Below the pieces are notes generated by a model. It was not told the DNA's origin and ran no database searches. It saw only the letters and a program-made list of their open reading frames with translations. Made by a program: the position numbers and the translations under genes. 64,000 nt of DNA from Fusobacterium necrophorum subsp. necrophorum (GTDB lineage Bacteria > Fusobacteriota > Fusobacteriia > Fusobacteriales > Fusobacteriaceae), in contig NZ_CP034842.1 in the NCBI RefSeq assembly GCF_004006635.1, forward strand, positions 2,170,001 through 2,234,000. The letters are read 5' to 3'. Positions 26,171 through 37,400 of this stretch are shown here, in pieces (position 1 is the first letter of the stretch; every line of letters starts with the position of its first letter).

Positions 26171-27028
26171 ATGAAAAAAAATGATTGTTACTATTGTAAA
26201 GAAATGCCTAATAAAAGTTTTTGCGTTGATATCGGATTATCAGAACCTTGGGAAAAAGGTAAAAATTTTAAAGAACATTGGCACGAACATTTACAAATTT
26301 TTTATGTTACTAATGGAAATGGATTCATAAGATGTAATACCAAATTATATAACTTAGTAAAGAATGATATAGTAGTAGTTAATGTTAAAGAGATGCATTA
26401 CCTAGAAAGTCTAAATGATGAATTTACTTTTTTTTTAATTCGTATAGATATACCTTTCTTATTTAGTAATCAAATTGATTTATGCCAAACTAAATATCTA
26501 TCCCCTCTTTCAGAAAATTCAATTATTTTCAAAAATTTAATACGCAATGATCCTGCTGTAAAAAAATGTATTGATTTAATCATTGAAGAATATTTCAAAA
26601 AAGATATTGGATATGAACTTGCTATAAAATCTCAATTTTACAAATTATTTGTATTACTATTACGAAATTATATAGTTAAGTTTTTAACCAATTCTCAGGT
26701 TGATATAAGATTAAATAATACAAAAAGATTTTATGATGTCTTTGAATTTATAGATAAAAATTATGATTCAGAAATTTCACTTATAGATCTTACAAACATA
26801 GCTTATGTTAGTAAATTCTATTTTTGCAGGCTCTTCAAAGATATGACTGGTAAAACAGTGACAGCATATGTAAATGACATAAGGCTAAAAAAATCTATAG
26901 AATTGTTAAGAACTAACACATTAAATATAACAGAAATTGCTATAAAATGCGGTTTTAATGATGTAAATTATTTTAGTAGAATTTTCAAAAGAAAGTTTGG
27001 AGTTAGTCCATCAAAATATAAATTTTAG
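26171..27028 (+). CDS. AraC family transcriptional regulator
   Basis: 285 residues. The N-terminal cupin-like sensor domain starts around residue 25 (HWHEHLQIFYVTNG), and the C-terminal ~100 residues form two helix-turn-helix motifs (ISLIDLTNIAYVSKFYFCRL and NITEIAIKCGFNDVNYFSRI). This is the usual ligand-responsive activator layout. It is transcribed away from the biosynthetic operon from a shared intergenic region, so it is probably the pathway-specific activator. The effector is unknown. It is bounded on the right by the candidate oriT, so it marks the right edge of the cargo. Confidence 0.88.
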   Translation: MKKNDCYYCKEMPNKSFCVDIGLSEPWEKGKNFKEHWHEHLQIFYVTNGNGFIRCNTKLYNLVKNDIVVVNVKEMHYLESLNDEFTFFLIRIDIPFLFSNQIDLCQTKYLSPLSENSIIFKNLIRNDPAVKKCIDLIIEEYFKKDIGYELAIKSQFYKLFVLLLRNYIVKFLTNSQVDIRLNNTKRFYDVFEFIDKNYDSEISLIDLTNIAYVSKFYFCRLFKDMTGKTVTAYVNDIRLKKSIELLRTNTLNITEIAIKCGFNDVNYFSRIFKRKFGVSPSKYKF

Positions 27029-27113
27029 TAAGAATAAAATTTATTTCTAATGCCATATTAATAAAACTATAATTACCTATTACCATATAGTAAATACATA
27101 ATAAGCAAGCACA

Positions 27114-27207
27114 GTAAGTGCATATGCACTTACGAAAAAATTGACATAGCCCTTGCTATTGCATCGGACTATTTTCGTCAATTTTAGCTTGTTGGGGAAC
27201 TCCCCAA
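27114..27207. other. Candidate origin of transfer (oriT)
   Basis: Within the ~430-base gene-free stretch before mobC there are three nested inverted repeats. The first is the perfect 20-base palindrome GTAAGTGCATATGCACTTAC (27114-27133). The second is AAAATTGAC (27137-27145) with GTCAATTTT (27177-27185). The third is TTGGGGA-AC-TCCCCAA (27192-27207). This organisation just upstream of a mobC and relaxase pair is what oriT regions of MobP systems look like. The nic site cannot be assigned. Confidence 0.5.
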
Positions 27208-27386
27208 ACCCCTGATACCTTCTTTTTCTCTATGTCATAATGAAACCCTTTTTAACCGATTTCATATTAGTTTTTCAATTTTTGAAAATTGATTTTTACC
27301 ATATTTTCTGATATAATATATTCATAAAAACAGATTCTCTACTGCTTTGTGCAGGAGATTTCACACAAGGAATATATTTTAAAATT

Positions 27387-27430
27387 AGACCTGTAAATTA
27401 AGTTTTTTACTTAATTTTACAGGTCTTTTA
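27387..27430 (+). terminator. Hairpin terminator or attenuator in the mobC leader
   Basis: A 16-bp stem (AGACCTGTAAATTAAG with CTTAATTTTACAGGTCT, one bulge) is followed by TTTATTTTA. It lies between the candidate oriT and mobC, about 30 bases before the mobC start. It may control readthrough into the mobilisation genes; an alternative is a terminator for the AraC-side transcript. Confidence 0.6.
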
Positions 27431-27460
27431 TTTTACATATTTTTAAGGAGATGATTTTAT

Positions 27461-27829
27461 ATGGCTAATAGATATAGAAATAATGGAATATATTTAATGC
27501 TCTCAGATGATGAACTTGAGATTTTAGAAAAAAAATATAAGCTATCCGGTTGTAAAAGTTTAAGACAGTTTATTATGAAATGTATTTTAGAAAAAGATAT
27601 TTTTGTACTTGATATGGATGTATTTAGAGATATGTCCACAAGCATTTCAAGAATTTCTTCTAACATTAATCAGATAGCTAAAAGGGTAAATTCAACTAAT
27701 GTAATTTATAAGAACGATATAGATGATCTTAAAACCTTACTTACAAAACAAGGAAAAGAAATCCTTGATATGAGAAGAAAGATTTACTCATTTGGTAATT
27801 TAGAAACTTATAGGACGGAGGATAAGTAA
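27461..27829 (+). CDS. mobC: Mobilisation protein MobC (relaxosome accessory)
   Basis: 122 residues with an N-terminal ribbon-helix-helix-like segment (NNGIYLMLSDDELEILEKK) and the MobC family core ISRISSNINQIAKRVN near residues 65-80. Proteins of this family bind oriT and help the relaxase nick. The stop overlaps the relaxase start (TAATGG), so the two are translationally coupled. A strong AAGGAG precedes the ATG. Confidence 0.85.
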   Translation: MANRYRNNGIYLMLSDDELEILEKKYKLSGCKSLRQFIMKCILEKDIFVLDMDVFRDMSTSISRISSNINQIAKRVNSTNVIYKNDIDDLKTLLTKQGKEILDMRRKIYSFGNLETYRTEDK

Positions 27830-29202
27830 TGGCGGTTACAAAAATTCATCCGATAGAAAAAACACTTTATCTAGCATTAGACTATATTATGAATGAAGAT
27901 AAAACCGATGAAAAAATCCTTATTTCCTCTTTTGGCTGCAATCCCAAAACAGCTCATCTTGAATTTGAGCAGACAAAAAAAGAATGTAATTCCAAAGCAA
28001 AAATCTTAGCAAGACATCTAATTCAAGCATTTGCTCCGGGAGAAACTACACCTGAACAGGCACACCAAATCGGACTGGAGCTATGTGAGAGAGTCTTGAA
28101 GGGAAAGTATGAATATGTCCTTACAACACATATCGACAAGGGGCATCTACACAATCATATTCTGTTTAACAATGTCAGCTTTGAAACAGGCAAGGCATAT
28201 CAAAGTAATAAGAGAAGTTATCATCAAATCCGAACGGTTAGTGATGATTTATGTAGAGAAAATGGCTTGTCAGTTATTGATAAAAACTACAAAAAATTTA
28301 AAAACAGATACTCTACAAATGGTAAAACCTATATGGAATATACCGAATTTAAGAAAGGAAACTCTTGGAAAAATAAACTTCAGATTGCTATTGATAAAGC
28401 TGTTTTAAAATCCAAAACTTACGAGGAATTTCTAAAGACAATGGAGGATTTCGGTTATGAAATCAAAATAGGAAAGTACCTTTCCTTCCGACATAAAGAT
28501 AAAAGAGACAAGGGAAGATTTACCAGAGCGAAAGCATCTACTTTAGGAGAAGATTATACAAAAGAGAGAATCAAGGAACGAATCAAAGATCCAAATAAAC
28601 ACCATATTTATGCTAATCAGGAATATCATTATGAAAAACGCTCCTACAAGAAACCGGATACTATTGTAGATATGAAAAACAATGAAAAGGTAAAATCATC
28701 TAAGGGATATGAAGTATGGGCAGGTAAACATAATATGAAAACTATGGCATCTGCCTTAAATGAAATGAGAAAATCAGGTATTAACTCCTACGAGGAATTA
28801 GATTTGAAATTAAAGAAAGTGGCCTCAGACAGACAACAATTATTGGATCATATAAAGCAAATAGAACAAGAAATGAAGTCCATTTATTCTGTAATAGAAA
28901 ATAAAAATACGATTTCTGAAAATCAACTAACCTATGATATGTATATGAAAGATAAGGAAAACAAAGCCTTTTATGAAGAATATAAATCACAGATTATCGC
29001 CTATGAAACAGCTCTGAAAAGTCTTAAAAATTCCAAACATCAAACATTAAGCATTAAAAATTTATCTGATAAATATATGCTTTTAGAACAAGAAAAAACT
29101 ACACTTATGGGAGAATATTCCTCTCAAAACTCTATGCTTCACAAGCTTGGGCAAGCAAAGAAAAATACAGATTTATACCTTGATAACAGCCTTGAAAAAT
29201 AA
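27829..29202 (+). CDS. Relaxase (MobP / VirD2-like)
   Basis: 457 residues. The relaxase domain shows THIDKGHLHNHILFN, the three-His metal motif HxDxxHxHNH near residue 100, and the family segment HLIQAFAPGETTPEQAHQIG. The catalytic Tyr is likely among the early Tyr residues (YLALDYIMN). The C-terminal ~200 residues are Lys/Glu-rich and coiled-coil-like. It should nick oriT, bind the 5' end covalently and lead the strand into the recipient. Together with mobC it is the only plus-strand pair of the transfer module. Confidence 0.92.
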   Translation: MAVTKIHPIEKTLYLALDYIMNEDKTDEKILISSFGCNPKTAHLEFEQTKKECNSKAKILARHLIQAFAPGETTPEQAHQIGLELCERVLKGKYEYVLTTHIDKGHLHNHILFNNVSFETGKAYQSNKRSYHQIRTVSDDLCRENGLSVIDKNYKKFKNRYSTNGKTYMEYTEFKKGNSWKNKLQIAIDKAVLKSKTYEEFLKTMEDFGYEIKIGKYLSFRHKDKRDKGRFTRAKASTLGEDYTKERIKERIKDPNKHHIYANQEYHYEKRSYKKPDTIVDMKNNEKVKSSKGYEVWAGKHNMKTMASALNEMRKSGINSYEELDLKLKKVASDRQQLLDHIKQIEQEMKSIYSVIENKNTISENQLTYDMYMKDKENKAFYEEYKSQIIAYETALKSLKNSKHQTLSIKNLSDKYMLLEQEKTTLMGEYSSQNSMLHKLGQAKKNTDLYLDNSLEK

Positions 29203-29210
29203 AAAAAAAG

Positions 29211-29255
29211 AAGGAGATTATCCCTACCCATATTTCAGGTAAGAATAATCTCCTT
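29211..29255. terminator. Convergent terminator between relaxase and minus-strand transfer genes
   Basis: A perfect 11-bp stem (AAGGAGATTAT / ATAATCTCCTT) with a 23-nt loop. On the minus strand it is followed by CTTTTTTTTTATTTTTC, so it mainly ends the long minus-strand transcripts; it may also stop the relaxase transcript. Confidence 0.75.
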
Positions 29256-29312
29256 ACTTGCTCTCAAATTGATAAAAGTATATTTTCTACAATATTTCAC
29301 AATAATATTTTC

Positions 29313-29798
29313 TTATTTGTCGTGTGTTTCTACAAGATAGTCCTCTCTTCTTTTCCACACAACCAAAGAAATAATGGAGATTATAATATAATTGACTACC
29401 TGATTCATAAACTCATTCTTTAAGAGTGGCAGAAAATAGGATTTTTCATTTGTAATAAATCCATGTACCAAAATACAATATACCGTCATAGAACTAAAAA
29501 ATGAAATAGCTAAATTCAAAATTTTTCCTACCACTTTAAATTTTTTGTGTATGAATTGAAATAAAACAGAATATATTACTACTGCCAATATTGCTGCAAG
29601 CACATCCCAAAAATATATGGCATATCCGGATGAGAATTTTACTGAAAAATAATGGTGAGTATAATACCAGCTCGCTATAAATACTACAAGTTTGTCCAGT
29701 GCAAACAAGCTGATTTTTACAAATGTTGCTCCTGCAAATAGAATGACTCCCAAATATAGTATAATTAAGGCTATAAAAAGAATAACCAACCCAATCAT
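29313..29798 (-). CDS. Membrane protein of unknown function
   Basis: 161 residues with about five hydrophobic segments (residues ~2-30, 34-50, 63-83, 94-112 and 135-150) and a short charged C-terminus (KRREDYLVETHDK). No family recognised. It has its own ribosome site (GGAGGAGAAATG) and lies after a terminator, so it may have a separate promoter. It is the last gene of the minus-strand block, next to the relaxase. Confidence 0.6.
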   Translation of the reverse strand: MIGLVILFIALIILYLGVILFAGATFVKISLFALDKLVVFIASWYYTHHYFSVKFSSGYAIYFWDVLAAILAVVIYSVLFQFIHKKFKVVGKILNLAISFFSSMTVYCILVHGFITNEKSYFLPLLKNEFMNQVVNYIIISIISLVVWKRREDYLVETHDK

Positions 29799-29905
29799 AT
29801 CATTTCTCCTCCTATCTGAATAATTTTCTTTTTCTTATAATATAACGCTCCCGTTCTAATTTATCAAACCTTTATTTCCCATATATTCCTAATAAAAAAC
29901 AAAAA

Positions 29906-29948
29906 AAATAGTGGATAAACAACCCTATCAGCTATTTACCCACTATTT
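29906..29948 (-). terminator. Terminator after the OB-fold protein gene
   Basis: The stem AAATAGTGGGTAAA / TTTATCCACTATTT (one mismatch) is followed on the minus strand by TTTTTTTGTTTTTT. It lies 15 bases after the stop of the 29963 gene. Confidence 0.75.
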
Positions 29949-29962
29949 AAATTTTTATAATT

Positions 29963-31402
29963 TTATCTCTCTACATTTTTCTCTTTTTTGATACCGCCCT
30001 GTTCTCTTGATTTTTCACTTGTCTTTTCTTTATACGCCTTTAACTTGCCAAGTGCTGACGGTTTCTTTACATCCTTTGTATTTTGATTTGTTTTGACCTG
30101 TTCTTTGGCTTTTAACAGCTTTGCAGAATAAACTTTAAGAGAGGTATACTCCTTCCCGTCCTTTCCCTGACTGATTTTTTCTTTTCCGAATACATGAACA
30201 AAATCTCCTTTTTTCAAATTTTCTACACTGCTTACCTTATCATTATAGGCTAAACAGTTGGTATATTTCACCTTCCCTTCCTTGTCATTTTCAGCAATTG
30301 CAAAACTTGCAACAGTAAAATCTTTACCATCTTTCGACGTCAAATTTTTAATGTCTATATCCGAAGCAATGTTGCCATTGATATTTACAGTATTTGCTTT
30401 TTCCTTATTTTCGTTTGACTTTTCACTAATAGTACTCTTATCCTCCTTTACATTTTCCTCATCGGATAAAACACTACTTTTATCCTCTCTTCCACTTTCT
30501 AAATCAGGTGCTTCAATCTCATTTTCATCTATATAATCATAAAATTTTTCATCAACTAACCCCATAATCTTATCATTCATATAATTATCATAAGCAGCAT
30601 CGAGAGTATCCTCATTTTCTATTCCTGTTTCAAGAGACAGAATTCCTTTTACAAAATCACTATGATTATACTCTGCTAAAAAAGATAAGGTCTCTTTCAT
30701 AGTTTCAAAGTTATTGTTTTGCATATCGGAAATGCTTTTTAAATCATTTGCATATCTCCCATTATCCCATTCAAATTTTCCGCTTTCCTTGTTTTCTTTA
30801 ATCCCTGTTGCAAGTACAAACTGAGTACCTGAAAACAGTACCGCCTGATTATCTTTCACATCTAAAACTGTTGTGTTTTCACTTAATGCTGTTTTTACAA
30901 TATCGCCTTTTTCTAATTTCATATTTTTTTCCTCCTGTACTTTTACTTGTATGTTTTCTTCTAATTCTTTATCAATAATATTTTTAATACTTTCTTTTAT
31001 CGCTTCTAAATATCCCTTCCTTTTCAAACTATCATAAAAATCATTAAGGGTATCGAAATCCTCGATACCCCTAATCCTAGATATTGTTAGTTTTATATCC
31101 ATATCCTCATAACCCGGATATTTCTTTTGATTAAATTCATACACCTTGCCTTTCATTTTAGTAAATTCATCTTCTATATACATAGGATTAATGTTTTCTT
31201 TTGTTTCTAAGAGTTTTTTTATCGTGTTTATAGACACGGTTTTGGATTTTGGAAACTCTATATTCTCCGGTGTGCGAATTGTCGTTTTAAATAAGTTTTC
31301 TCCTATTTTCTCAAAGTATCTTACAGAATAGTTATACTCCTCATTTTCAAAAAGTTTCTGCATTTCCCTATCCGTTGCTTTAATATTTTTGTGATATTCC
31401 AC
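29963..31402 (-). CDS. ICE protein with C-terminal single-strand-binding (OB-fold) domain
   Basis: 479 residues. Residues from about 330 to 435 resemble the SSB fold: NINGNIASDIDIKNLTSKD ... ASFAIAENDKEGKVKYTNCL ... KKGDFVHVFGKEKISQ, closely matching the small SSB at 59333. The N-terminal ~330 residues (acidic) are of the unknown type found beside large ICE methylase-helicases. The C-terminus carries the tail KKPSALGKLKAYKEK, shared with three other ICE proteins. The start is GTG 31402, next to the stop of the 4000-residue gene and behind AAGGAGGAGG. It probably binds DNA during transfer or replication. Confidence 0.75.
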   Translation of the reverse strand: MEYHKNIKATDREMQKLFENEEYNYSVRYFEKIGENLFKTTIRTPENIEFPKSKTVSINTIKKLLETKENINPMYIEDEFTKMKGKVYEFNQKKYPGYEDMDIKLTISRIRGIEDFDTLNDFYDSLKRKGYLEAIKESIKNIIDKELEENIQVKVQEEKNMKLEKGDIVKTALSENTTVLDVKDNQAVLFSGTQFVLATGIKENKESGKFEWDNGRYANDLKSISDMQNNNFETMKETLSFLAEYNHSDFVKGILSLETGIENEDTLDAAYDNYMNDKIMGLVDEKFYDYIDENEIEAPDLESGREDKSSVLSDEENVKEDKSTISEKSNENKEKANTVNINGNIASDIDIKNLTSKDGKDFTVASFAIAENDKEGKVKYTNCLAYNDKVSSVENLKKGDFVHVFGKEKISQGKDGKEYTSLKVYSAKLLKAKEQVKTNQNTKDVKKPSALGKLKAYKEKTSEKSREQGGIKKEKNVER

Positions 31403-34400
31403 CTATCTAACCTCCTCCTTACACTCTATCTTTCTGTCTGAATTTTCATTTTGCAGACCTCCTTTCTCCACCTTTTCTTTGAAGTATCCAAGCCTGTCCA
31501 TTACGGATGCTTTTTCTCTTTTATCCAGATCTCCAAAACTTTGTACTTTGCTATCTCTAAAATCTGCATCGTACCTATCTGCTACTCCGTCCAAATCCAT
31601 ATCTTTTGAAAGCGGATCATAGAAATTGCCATCATCATCAATTTCAAGTCCAAGTGCTGCTTTTAACTTTTCTTCATCAACATATATCAATTCATTAAAA
31701 TCCCAAAATTCAATACCTGTTTTTATTTGTATAAGCTCCTTTGTATCACTTGCATCAAGCGGATCATAGGTGTAACTAAAACTATCAATTAAAGTATTAT
31801 CTACATAAGTATTCATCTTGTAATTGATTAAATCAAGACTTGTCTGTATCTCATGCTTTTCATCCGGTGTAGTCGTATAAGCCAAGCCTATATCTGTCAA
31901 ATCAGGAAACATTGTATCAAAATCTTCTATACTATGTGCTTCGTCATATTCTTTGTTTAGAAAATGAATCAGTTCTTCCTTCACTTCTTCCAAAAGTGGA
32001 TTTTTCTCCTCTTTTAAATCTTCTTTTTGTCCCATATCAAGCAAATGATTTACCTCAGCAAGTCTTAACGTCTTTTCTTTTAAAAGCTCTGCCTGTGGAA
32101 ATTTCTTTTTTATTTCAAGCTTCGCCGTTTCAAGTTGATTCTCGGTATCTTTAAGTTTTCCAAGTGTCTGTTCCAATCTCTCAGGCATCCTATCAAGTAC
32201 ATTATCCATTCGGGTGATATTTCCGATTTCATCCGTTCCAAACTCCCCATAATGATTTTCTTCTCCCTTCAGATTGAATTTATACTGATTGGAAAAGCTG
32301 TCATAATATGCGAACAAATCGAAATTTCTATATTCTCCGATTTTTACTTCCTCAGAACGAAAATCATCTAATTTTTTTATTCCCTTTATCCTGTTTATTA
32401 AGAACTCTCCGGCTTGCTTTTTATCGGTATATTTTTTCCCATTTAAAGTTAAAGATGTGAATTTTGATACAGCTTCTTTATCTGCTTTTATCCCCACTTG
32501 TTTTTCATTTACACCCATATTTTCTAAAGTAGTCTGATCATATTTTTCTAGTTTTTCCTCCCTATACGGTTCCACTTTTTCTATATCCTTTTTCAAATTT
32601 TCTATTTTTTCTTTTAAATTTTCAATTTCTTTTGGGTACACCTTTACAACCTTGTCCTCCATTTTATATAGGTTGGATTTAAAATTGGACTCCAGCATTT
32701 TAAGTTTACTTACCTCAACATCAAGGTCCATTTTTTCACGAATAAGCGGATTTCCTGTAGCTAAAGCTTTAATCTCCGCATAATTTAATGTAGCTTCATC
32801 AATATCCTCTGCAACACGCACAGGTGTTTTAGAAGTCATTATTTGAGAGATATACTTTTGCTTGTTTTCAAGGGTTTGGAAAAGATACGCATCAAAGGTA
32901 TTTTCTGTTATATACCTAAAGATATGAACATCTCTATTTTCATTACCTTGCCTTACAATACGACCTGCTCTTTGAGAAAGATCAGCAGGTCTCCATGGGA
33001 CGTCTAAATCATGGATTGCTATTAGCTTGTCTTGACAGTTTGTTCCTGCTCCGCACTTACTGGTAGAACCGAGTAATACTCTTACTTCACCTTTTCTAAC
33101 TTTATCAAAAATAGCATCTTTTTCTTTGTTATTCTTTGCACTATGGATAAATTCTACTTCATTTTCCGGTACTCCCATTTTGATTAACTTTTCCTTTATG
33201 TCATCATATACATTAAACCCGTCTTTATTTGGTATAGACATATCACAAAAAACTAACTGTGTAGACTTCTTATCCCTATATTTATCCCATATACTAAATA
33301 CATTGCTTACACAAGCATTTACTTTTGAATTTTCATCATCAGGAAGTAGTGGATTTATTAACCTTTGATCCAGTGCCATTTTCTTGCCATCGTTGGTAAT
33401 AAGCAGCATATTATCGATAGAGGAGTCTACCTGTTTGGCTCGAACTTTATCCGCTCTCTCAGAAAAAGTTTCAAGGATTTGTTTTTGCTCTTCTGTCGGT
33501 TTAGTTTTTATGGTTTCATAATGAGCATTTGGTGTTGGTAAATTTAATACATCAGCAGTCTTTATATCCATAAACTGCTTGACCATGTTCATCAGTTCCG
33601 GAAGGTTATAAAATTTTGCAAATCTGGTCTTACTTCTGTATCCGTTCCCTTCAGGATTAAGTTCAATTGCTGTAACAGTTTCTCCAAATGTAGATGCCCA
33701 AGAGTCGAAATATTGTAGGTGCATTTTTTTAAGTTCATCGTACTGAAGATAACGCTGCATGGTATAAAGCTCTGCCATGCTATTGCTTACGGGAGTTCCT
33801 GTTGCAAATACAATACCCTTATTACCGGTAATTTCATCCATATATCTGCACTTCATCAGCATATCACTTGACTTTTGTGAATCCGTTGTAGTAATTCCCG
33901 CAACATTACGCATTTTTGTAAAAACGTACAAATTTTTAAACGCATGAACTTCGTCTACAAATAGCTTATCTATCCCTAATTCTTCAAAGGTTACAACATC
34001 ATCTTTTCTGTAATCATCATTTAATTTCTTTAGTTTTACCTCCAGTCCTTTTTTCGTTTTTTCAAGCTGCTTAACGGTGAATTTCTGATCTCTATCCCTT
34101 TTATATTCTTCGATAAAATCTATAATTTCATCAATCTGACTTTGCAGTTCATACTCCTGTCGCTGCTTTGAAATTGGGATCTTTTCAAACTGCGAATGCC
34201 CTATAATTACCGCATCATAATCACCTGTGGCAATCCTTGAGCAAAATCTTTTTCTTTTATCCGGTGTAAAGTCCTTTTCTGTTGCACAAAGGATATTGGC
34301 TGCCGGGTACAGTTCATTAAACTCTCTACCAAACTGTTCTACAATATGATTTGGAACTACAAACATGGCTTTGTTGCTCATTCCAAGTCTTTTAGACTCC

Positions 34401-37400
34401 ATAGCAATTCCTATCATCTCAAAAGTCTTTCCGGCTCCAACTTCGTGTGCAAGTAAGGTGTTCCCACCGAAAAGTCCTCTTGCAATCGCATCTTTTTGAT
34501 GTACTCTAAGCTCTATTTCAGGGTTCATTCCATCAAATGTAAGGTTACTTCCATCATATTCTCTAAGCCTTATCGAATTGAATTTCTCATTGTATTCTTT
34601 TACAAGCCTTGTTCTTCTGTCTCTATCATCGAAAATCCAATTTTTAAACTCTTCTTTGATAATTTCCTGTTTACTTCTTGCAAGCATAGTTTCTTCTTTG
34701 TTTAAAACAGAACTTTTCTTTCCGTTTTCACCAATGACTTGATCATATACATTGGTATCTCTAAGGTTTAATGTATCTTCAATCAGTTTATATGCACTTG
34801 CTCTGCTTGTTCCGTATGTGAAATTGGCAAGGTCGTTTCCTTTATCTATACTTTTACCTTCAACTCTGTACTCCCCTGTAAAATTAGTATATTTAATGTC
34901 AATATTCCATCTGTTTGAAGCAGATGTTTTTAACAGATGGAACATAAAGCTCTTATAATCTTTCTCAGGTATCCAAGTCGCTCCCATTCTAACGGTTATT
35001 TCACTTGCCTCAAGCTCCTTTGGCATTACTTCTAGCAGCTTTTGTCTTTGGTAATTTAAACTGGATAGTTCTTTTTTTAAAGTCTCATTGTCCTGTTTCA
35101 GTACATCTGCATCAATATTTTCAAGCTGTTCATTTTGTTCAAGTTCATGTTCTACATTCTTGATATACGAATCTATTACTTCTATCTTTTCTCTAATATT
35201 CCCGGATAAATATTCATCAGCAGTTACATAAGATCTTGAAAAGTCTCCCAAATCTACAGCTGAAGAAAAAGGAGTCGTATCACTTGGATCAAATCCATCT
35301 AAATTTAAAAATATTTCTCCCTTTAATCCTTCAATAATTTCTCTCCTCGTTTTTTCAGTGAGCTTTTCCATATAGTCAAAATTGATTTTCCCTTTTTGAG
35401 AAATAGATAGAATAAGTGCTTCTGTCAAATTATCTGTATGAGTGATCGCAACGGCTTTCTTAATCGTTCTTTTTGTAAATATATCCGATTTTTCTATAAA
35501 GTTTCCTTCTTTATCCAGCTTTTCCAAAGTGGACAGTAAAGAATAATTGGCATCTTCACGAAACAACTTTTTATTCGCCTTACTATTTAAAATTCCGTAT
35601 TTTTTAGAAAACTCATCATAAAGACGATTTAAATCCTCTTGTTTTTCTTTAATTTCTGTATCGGAATAATCTTCTTTTTGATAGGCAATTACCTGCCTTA
35701 ATGTTTTTTCGATTTCAAGATATGCCTTTACTTTCTCCTCATCATTTTTATTTAAATCCAATTTTTGCATAACAGAATTTTCTCTAAAATATACCTTGTC
35801 ATCAATTACTGCATAGGAATAGTTTTTCACACTGTCATCAGCCGGAATGGTTTCCACTTCAAATTCATTATTTAATTCTATCTTCTCATAACTTCCTTTA
35901 ATGTTTTTAATGGCGGTATCCAGCTGTTCTTTCAGAATACTATTTTCATCTGCAACACAGGCAAGACTTGTTCCAAATCTGCTTGATATTTCTTCCATAT
36001 TTCCAAGTACCATATCCGGATTATCTACAAAGTATTTGTTATATGTCAGTCCTCTTTCGTCAGTGCCAAGTTTTACCCATTCTTCATCCAGTTTTAGCAG
36101 TCGATCTCTCTTTTTAAGAAAAATAATATCACTCGTTACTTCCGTACCCGCCTCGCCTTTAAAAGTATTATTAGGTAGTCTAATTGCTCCTAAAAACTCT
36201 GCTCTTTCCGAAATATATCTTCTGATATCTTCACTTTTTTTATCCATAGTTCCACTTGAGCTTATAAAGGCTATGAGTCCACCGGAACGCACTTTATCCA
36301 AGGTTTTGGCAAAGAAAAAATCGTGAATAAGAAAATTGTTCTTTTCGTACTCACGATCAGCTATTTTATATTCTCCAAATGGTACATTTCCCACCGCTAC
36401 ATCAAACAGATTATTTGAAAAAGTCGTTTCTTCAAAACCTTTGATCTGTATTTTAGCATTAGGATATAACCTACTTGCTATCCTACCACTAATACTGTCG
36501 AGTTCTACACCATAAAATTTACTACCCTGCATACTGTCAGGTAAATTTCCTATAAATCTGCCTGTTGCACAGCTTGGCTCCAAGATATTCCCACTTTCAA
36601 AACCCATATTTGATAGGGCTTGATATATACTGTCGATTACAATCTTTGGTGTATAAAAGGCGGTTAAGGTACTTTCTCTTGCCGAATCGTATTCAGACGG
36701 TGATAGGTTTTCTTTTAGAAACTTTCTTGCATCAAGCCACTGTCCTTCTTTACTCTCATCGAAGACATCAGAAAGTCCACCCCAGCCGACATATCTGCTT
36801 AAAATATCCTGTTCTTCCTTTGTTGCATGACTATGTCTTTCCTCAATCTCTTTTAAAACCTTGATTGCTTCCATATTATTCTTCAGTCTTTCTGAAGGTG
36901 GTAAGATTTCATCTTCTCTATTTATTTTGTAATTGACAGGTGGAATCCCTCCCATATATTCATTATCAGGGGCGTATCTTTCCTCCCTATTCTCTTTCCA
37001 GTTGTCATAACTTTCTAATTTCTTATCAATGGTTTCTTGTCTATGCTTTGTAAGTTTTAGATTATTTCCATCTCCGTCAATTTGCCCAAGTCCGTTTAGA
37101 TAATCAAAAGAGAGTTCAAACTCTCTATGGCTATTAGGATTTTGTTCACTATATACTGTAAGTTCCCTATTTTGATTATCGACTTTTACAATAAACTGAT
37201 TTGCAATCACAGAACCTTTATCATTTATTACATCTAAACTATGATGTAACAGTTCCGATTTATCTTCTCCTAAGTTAAGGTTGGTATCTATAACAATGAG
37301 CTTCTCATTTAGCTCTTCTCTGTCTGAAAAACTTACAATCGGAATTTGATGATTATTTTTTGATACAGGATTTAACCATAAATCATTTTTTCCCAAAACA

